From Sphingopyxis sp. MSC1_008 (GTDB taxonomy: Bacteria > Pseudomonadota > Alphaproteobacteria > Sphingomonadales > Sphingomonadaceae): a stretch of DNA of 64,000 bases. The position numbers and the translations under genes are program-made. The stretch is from contig NZ_JALPRD010000009.1 in the NCBI RefSeq assembly GCF_023197165.1, positions 1 through 64,000 on the forward strand, written 5' to 3'. The notes under the pieces were generated by a model. The model searched no databases and was not told the DNA's origin. It saw nothing but the letters and a program-made list of their open reading frames with translations. Position 1 is the first letter of the stretch; every line of letters starts with the position of its first letter. This document shows positions 60,456 through 64,000 of this stretch, one piece after another.

Positions 60456-61424
60456 TCAGGGCTGTTTCGGAGCCGGCGCGGCCGGCGGCGAGATGTGCAG
60501 GCGAAGACCCGGATGATCGATGACGAAGCGCCGGTCGGCGAACATATCGATCCCGAGGATCACCGCGGGCTGTTCGAGGTTGAACCCGAGAACCTTGAAC
60601 ACCGACAGGTCGGCGATCCGCACCTTGCGCCCCTCGACCTTCGCTTCGCCGATCATCAGCGCATCGATCGGCGCCTCGACGCTCGCGGTCGCATGGTTCG
60701 TCGCGCCCTTGATGTCCGATGCCTTGGCGAGACCGGGGCTGTCGGGTGAAAATCCGATCGCCTTCGCGGCCGCCCAATTGATGATCGTGCCGCGTGCGCC
60801 CGTGTCGAGGATCGCAGGCACTTCGACGCCATTCAGGCGGATCGTCAGGCGCGGCGCCCGCATGTCGTCCAGGACGAAAGGAACCGACGCCGAAAGCCCG
60901 CCCAGCATTCCCGCCTCGACCTTGGGCGTCATGCGCCAGCGGCGGCCGGGCATGTCCATCTCGACCGCAAAGTCGGCGATGATGTCTGCGCCCAATATGC
61001 CGTCGGTGCCGAGCCGGTCGGTCGGCCCCGGGGGGAGCAGCATCAGCTCGGGCGAGCGAAAGACGTGGCCGGCGACCTCGACCAGCTTGACCACCGCAGT
61101 TTCGACATCGGTTCGGCCCGCCGCGCCGTCGAGCGGATCGTCCGACAGCTTGGCGACGAGCGCAGGCATTTCGGCACGCAGCTTCGGCATGATCGTCGTG
61201 CTGCTTGCCGCGGTGTCGATGACGAAGCGTTTCGGCGCCGAGCCGTCGATGCTGACCAGCACCACAGGATGACCCGACGGCAGAATTTCGAGCGGCTGCA
61301 TCGTCGCCGGGGCGGCGACGGCGGCCGGCTGGTCGGTGGCGGTCGCACGCGCCTGCTCGGCGACGATCAGGGCGCCGAGCAAACCGAATGCGACCATACT
61401 ATACCGATAACGCGTGAGGGCCAT
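60456..61424 (-). CDS. Retropepsin-like aspartyl protease, exported
   Basis: A 322-residue protein with a signal peptide. It has two retropepsin-like halves: FVIDTAASSTTIMP with Asp70 in a DTA triad, and ILDTGARGTIINW with Asp207 in DTG. ILGADIIADFAVEMD and ILGIDMFADRRFVID are the conserved flap-linked strands after each. A tandem of two halves in one chain differs from dimeric retroviral pepsin. It probably acts in the periplasm. AGGAG is 7 bases before the ATG. It is first in the minus-strand run and divergent from a LytS-like kinase. Confidence 0.85.
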   Translation of the reverse strand: MALTRYRYSMVAFGLLGALIVAEQARATATDQPAAVAAPATMQPLEILPSGHPVVLVSIDGSAPKRFVIDTAASSTTIMPKLRAEMPALVAKLSDDPLDGAAGRTDVETAVVKLVEVAGHVFRSPELMLLPPGPTDRLGTDGILGADIIADFAVEMDMPGRRWRMTPKVEAGMLGGLSASVPFVLDDMRAPRLTIRLNGVEVPAILDTGARGTIINWAAAKAIGFSPDSPGLAKASDIKGATNHATASVEAPIDALMIGEAKVEGRKVRIADLSVFKVLGFNLEQPAVILGIDMFADRRFVIDHPGLRLHISPPAAPAPKQP

Positions 61425-61629
61425 GGCCGATCTCCTGGCGGCGGGGTGCCGCGGACAGGGACCGGTTATGATGGGTTCAGGGCAGGCTCCACGCCTCTGC
61501 GACCAACGCCGATATCGCCTCGCCGGAGCCGATTGCCGCGCGACGAAGGCGGACGGCGGTGCGACGAGCAAGGACGTCAATCGCGCGCACTTCCTTTATG
61601 CTTGCCGCGCACTACACATTGGAATTGCC

Positions 61630-62724
61630 ATGCCGCTGAAGCCCGAACATCGCCAGACCCTCTATCTGGTCGCCGCGACCTGGATCCTGTCCGGGATACT
61701 CTACATCATCCCCTATCATGTGTTCAGCGGTGCCGGGATTTATGTCACCGTCTCGGTCATCAACATTTGCGTGATGGGCGCGCTGCTTTCAGGCGGCGTC
61801 TATTGGGCAGTCAGGGCCACACGCCGCCGCAATACGGTGGTCCGGCTCGCCGCGATGGGCGCGGCGGTGTTCCTGGCGTCGGGGGTGCTCGCGCTCATCG
61901 ACGCGACGACGGGCGAGTGGATCGGGCGGCTCGTCGTGTCGCCGCAGCAGTCGGCGCCCTTTGCACTGCGCGCTACGAACAATTTCATCGCGCTCGTCTG
62001 GCAGTTCGCATTGCTCGGCGCGGCCTTCACGGTGATCGAGGCGAACAAGCTGACCCGCGAGCGCGAGCTCGAGCTCGCCGTCGCGCGCGAAGCCGCCAGC
62101 CGCGCCGAAGCCGCTGCGAGCGCCGCGAGCCTCGCGGCGCTGCGCTATCAGCTCAACCCGCATTTCCTGTTCAATACGCTCAACGCGATCTCGTCGCTGA
62201 TCGTCACAAAGGAATATCGCACCGCCGATGCGATGCTCGCCAAGCTGTCCGAATTCCTTCGCGCAACCTTGTCATCCGAACCCGATGCGCTGCTGCCGCT
62301 CGAAGACGAGCTCGCAACGCTGCAACATTATCTGGAGATCGAAAGCGTCCGTTTCGGCGAGCGGCTCGCGGTCGAATTCGTCTGCCCGCCGGCGCTCAAC
62401 AGCGCTCTGGTGCCGAGCTTCCTCCTCCAGCCGCTCATCGAAAATGCGATAAAATACGCGCTCGCACCGTCGGCGGTGCCAGTGACGATCAAGGTCGAGG
62501 CGTCGAGCGACGACGGCGTGCTGTTCGTCTCGGTCGAAGACGACGGCGCCGGGCAGGAAAAGGACGCGCGCCCGGGCACCGGCGTCGGGATCGCCAACGT
62601 CCGCCAGCGGCTCGAGACGCTCTATGGCGCGCGGGGAAGCCTGGAAACGCTGAAACGCGAGCGCGGCTTTCTCGCGATTGCGCGGCTGCCGCTCGATCGA
62701 CGTCGCGATGAGGTCGCGGCATGA
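61630..62724 (+). CDS. LytS/YpdA-type sensor histidine kinase
   Basis: A 364-residue kinase with four transmembrane helices (about 10-140). A helical linker (RERELELAVAREAASRAEAA) leads to the His_kinase domain with His178 in LNPHFLFNTLNAIS. The ATPase part reads LLQPLIENAIKYAL, then VEDDGAGQEKDA and GTGVGIANVRQRL. It is paired with a LytTR regulator whose start overlaps by 4 bases. The start at 61630 precedes the first helix; the frame opens earlier within the protease promoter. Confidence 0.9.
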   Translation: MPLKPEHRQTLYLVAATWILSGILYIIPYHVFSGAGIYVTVSVINICVMGALLSGGVYWAVRATRRRNTVVRLAAMGAAVFLASGVLALIDATTGEWIGRLVVSPQQSAPFALRATNNFIALVWQFALLGAAFTVIEANKLTRERELELAVAREAASRAEAAASAASLAALRYQLNPHFLFNTLNAISSLIVTKEYRTADAMLAKLSEFLRATLSSEPDALLPLEDELATLQHYLEIESVRFGERLAVEFVCPPALNSALVPSFLLQPLIENAIKYALAPSAVPVTIKVEASSDDGVLFVSVEDDGAGQEKDARPGTGVGIANVRQRLETLYGARGSLETLKRERGFLAIARLPLDRRRDEVAA

Positions 62725-63467
62725 GCGCGCTGCACGTCCTGCTCGTCGACGATGAGCCGCTGGCGCTGCGGCGTCTTGAAACGCTGTTCGGCGATATCGA
62801 CGATGTCGAGGTGGTCGGCACGGCTTCGACCGGCGAAGAGGCCGAAGACCGGATCGCCGCGCTCAAGCCCGACCTCGTGATGCTCGACATCTCGATGCCG
62901 CAAAAGAGCGGTATCCGCGTCGCCGCCGATCTCGTCGCCGATCCGCGACCCGAAATCATTTTCGTCACCGCCTTCGAACAATATGCGCCCGATGCCTTCG
63001 AAGTCGAAGCCGCCGATTATCTCCTTAAGCCGGTGCGCTTCGACCGGTTGCGCCAGGCCGTCGAACGCGCACGCCGTCGCCGGAAGATGCGCGATGCCGC
63101 CGACCGGCTGGCGAGCGCCCCGCCGGCCGAAATCCGCGAAGAGGCGATCTGGGTCCAGGTCGCGAGCGGCAACCTCCGCCTCCCCATCGCGCAGATCGAA
63201 TGGGTCGAGGCCGCGCGCGACTATGTGCTGCTTCACACGGCGACACGCAGCTACATCCATCGCATTTCAATGACCGCGCTGGAGCAATTGTTCGATCCGC
63301 AGCTCTTGATGCGCGTCCACCGCTCGACCTTCATCCGGCCCGCGCTCGTGAAGGCGGTGCAGCGGCTCGGCAAGGGACTCATCGCGCTCGAAATGGAGGA
63401 TGGCGCGGTCGTGCAGGTCGGGCCGAGCTATGTCCGCGCCGTGCTCGACCGGCTCGGTCTGTCCTGA
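62721..63467 (+). CDS. LytTR-family response regulator
   Basis: A 248-residue regulator with a receiver domain (DD 10-11, Asp56 in MLDISMP) and a C-terminal LytTR DNA-binding domain (WVQVASGNLRLPIAQIEWVE, later HRISMTALEQLF and RVHRSTFIRPALV). Overlap with the kinase as ATGA shows coupling. It may control the divergent protease-receptor run. A 19-base tandem duplication covers its stop codon. Confidence 0.93.
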   Translation: MSALHVLLVDDEPLALRRLETLFGDIDDVEVVGTASTGEEAEDRIAALKPDLVMLDISMPQKSGIRVAADLVADPRPEIIFVTAFEQYAPDAFEVEAADYLLKPVRFDRLRQAVERARRRRKMRDAADRLASAPPAEIREEAIWVQVASGNLRLPIAQIEWVEAARDYVLLHTATRSYIHRISMTALEQLFDPQLLMRVHRSTFIRPALVKAVQRLGKGLIALEMEDGAVVQVGPSYVRAVLDRLGLS

Positions 63468-63490
63468 CCCCCTCGGTCTGTCCTGACCCC
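63453..63490 (+). repeat. Tandem 19-bp duplication at the LytTR gene end
   Basis: CTCGGTCTGTCCTGACCCC occurs twice in direct succession (63453-63471, 63472-63490). The first copy contains the stop codon TGA. It is probably a recent slippage duplication. Confidence 0.9.
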
Positions 63491-63700
63491 TTCGTCGCAC
63501 GGGCGTCGGCGTTGGTCGATGCGGCAGCGCCCACGTCGCATGGCGATCCGGTTTTAAAGCAGGCGCGGCGCGGCGCCATCCGCACTCCCATAGCGTGACG
63601 GTTGCGGCATCCAGCCGCGCAGAGGCAACCGGCCTGTCCCACGCCACCCCGGCAAGGGCCGGTCTCTCTGCTCCACCCTCATCGACGATGGAGTCCTATC

Positions 63701-63910
63701 ATGAGCAAACTCTCCTTCCTCGCCGCTGCGATCGCTCTCGGCCTGCCGATGCCCGCACTCGCAAAGGCCGAAGCCAAGCCCGAAGCCCACGCGAAGGCCG
63801 AGGCCAAGCCCCAGGCCCGTGCGAAAGCCGAAGCGAAGCCCGAGGCGCGCGCCAAGGCCGAAGCGAAACCCGAGGCGCGTGCGAAAGCCGAAGCGAAGCC
63901 CGAAGGCTGA
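63701..63910 (+). CDS. Small secreted Ala/Lys/Glu repeat protein
   Basis: A 69-residue protein: signal peptide MSKLSFLAAAIALGLPMPALA, then about five copies of a 10-residue repeat AKAEAKPEAR with variants (PEAH, PQAR). The repeat is charged and would form a helix or extended coil. GGAG is 7 bases before the ATG. No function known; such sequences resemble linker parts of cell-wall or histone-like proteins. Confidence 0.78.
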   Translation: MSKLSFLAAAIALGLPMPALAKAEAKPEAHAKAEAKPQARAKAEAKPEARAKAEAKPEARAKAEAKPEG

Positions 63911-63922
63911 TCGCATCGGCAA

Positions 63923-63959
63923 GGAGTGCCGGCGGGATAGCCCCCTCCGTCGGCACTCC
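63923..63959 (+). terminator. Hairpin after the repeat-protein gene
   Basis: GGAGTGCCG pairs with CGGCACTCC across a loop of about 19 bases, 13 bases after the stop. No U-run follows on this strand. Confidence 0.45.
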
Positions 63960-64000
63960 GCCACGCGCAAAAAAGCACAGGCCGATACCGGCTGTTCCGG

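Overview
The window is high-GC DNA from an alphaproteobacterium, most likely a sphingomonad (Sphingopyxis/Sphingomonas type). This is inferred from the gene families: several TonB-dependent receptors with FecI/FecR-type regulation, MucR regulators, autotransporters, a leucine dehydrogenase beside an Lrp regulator, and LytTR and LuxR two-component systems. No 16S or other phylogenetic marker is present.

Positions 1-34170 are chromosomal backbone. In order they hold: the 3' end of an autotransporter; an FAD reductase and a class I glutamine amidotransferase; a leucine dehydrogenase with a small companion gene and a divergent Lrp/AsnC regulator; a secreted TPR protein; a DsbD-like reductase with a thioredoxin-fold lipoprotein; a BASS/arsenic-type carrier, a DUF333 lipoprotein and a ZIP transporter; fasciclin and hemerythrin proteins; a FecI-FecR-TonB receptor surface-signalling unit whose receptor is split by a -1 frameshift; a class A acid phosphatase; a 1929-residue autotransporter; a 7TM histidine kinase tail-to-tail with a LuxR response regulator; a cupin-MFS operon with a divergent LysR regulator; an alpha/beta hydrolase; and a decayed integrase.

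Positions 34171-55649 look like one genomic island. It starts at an intact tRNA-Thr(CGT), followed by a P4-type tyrosine integrase. It ends at a near-copy of the tRNA 3' end at 55632-55649, which gives an island of about 21.4 kb. Cargo, in order: a small sigma-region-4-like protein; an MNT-HEPN fusion; a MucR paralogue that has lost zinc ligands and lies between 68-bp inverted repeats; an excalibur protein and an AlpA/Xis-like HTH protein; an unusual nucleotide cassette (2TM sensor/effector, deoxynucleoside kinase fused to a deoxyribosyltransferase, PP-loop protein, Nudix); an IS1595-type remnant; a PIN cassette; a type I restriction-modification operon with a Septu-like PtuA/PtuB pair inserted between hsdS and hsdR, all joined by short overlaps; and an Mrr-type endonuclease. 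This is a defence island. The kinase-deoxyribosyltransferase/2TM/PP-loop/Nudix cassette is the strongest candidate for an undescribed system.

Positions 55650-64000 return to backbone. A minus-strand run of five exported proteins includes a retropepsin-like protease and a compact TonB-type receptor. A divergent LytS-like kinase and LytTR regulator pair follows, then a tiny secreted repeat protein.
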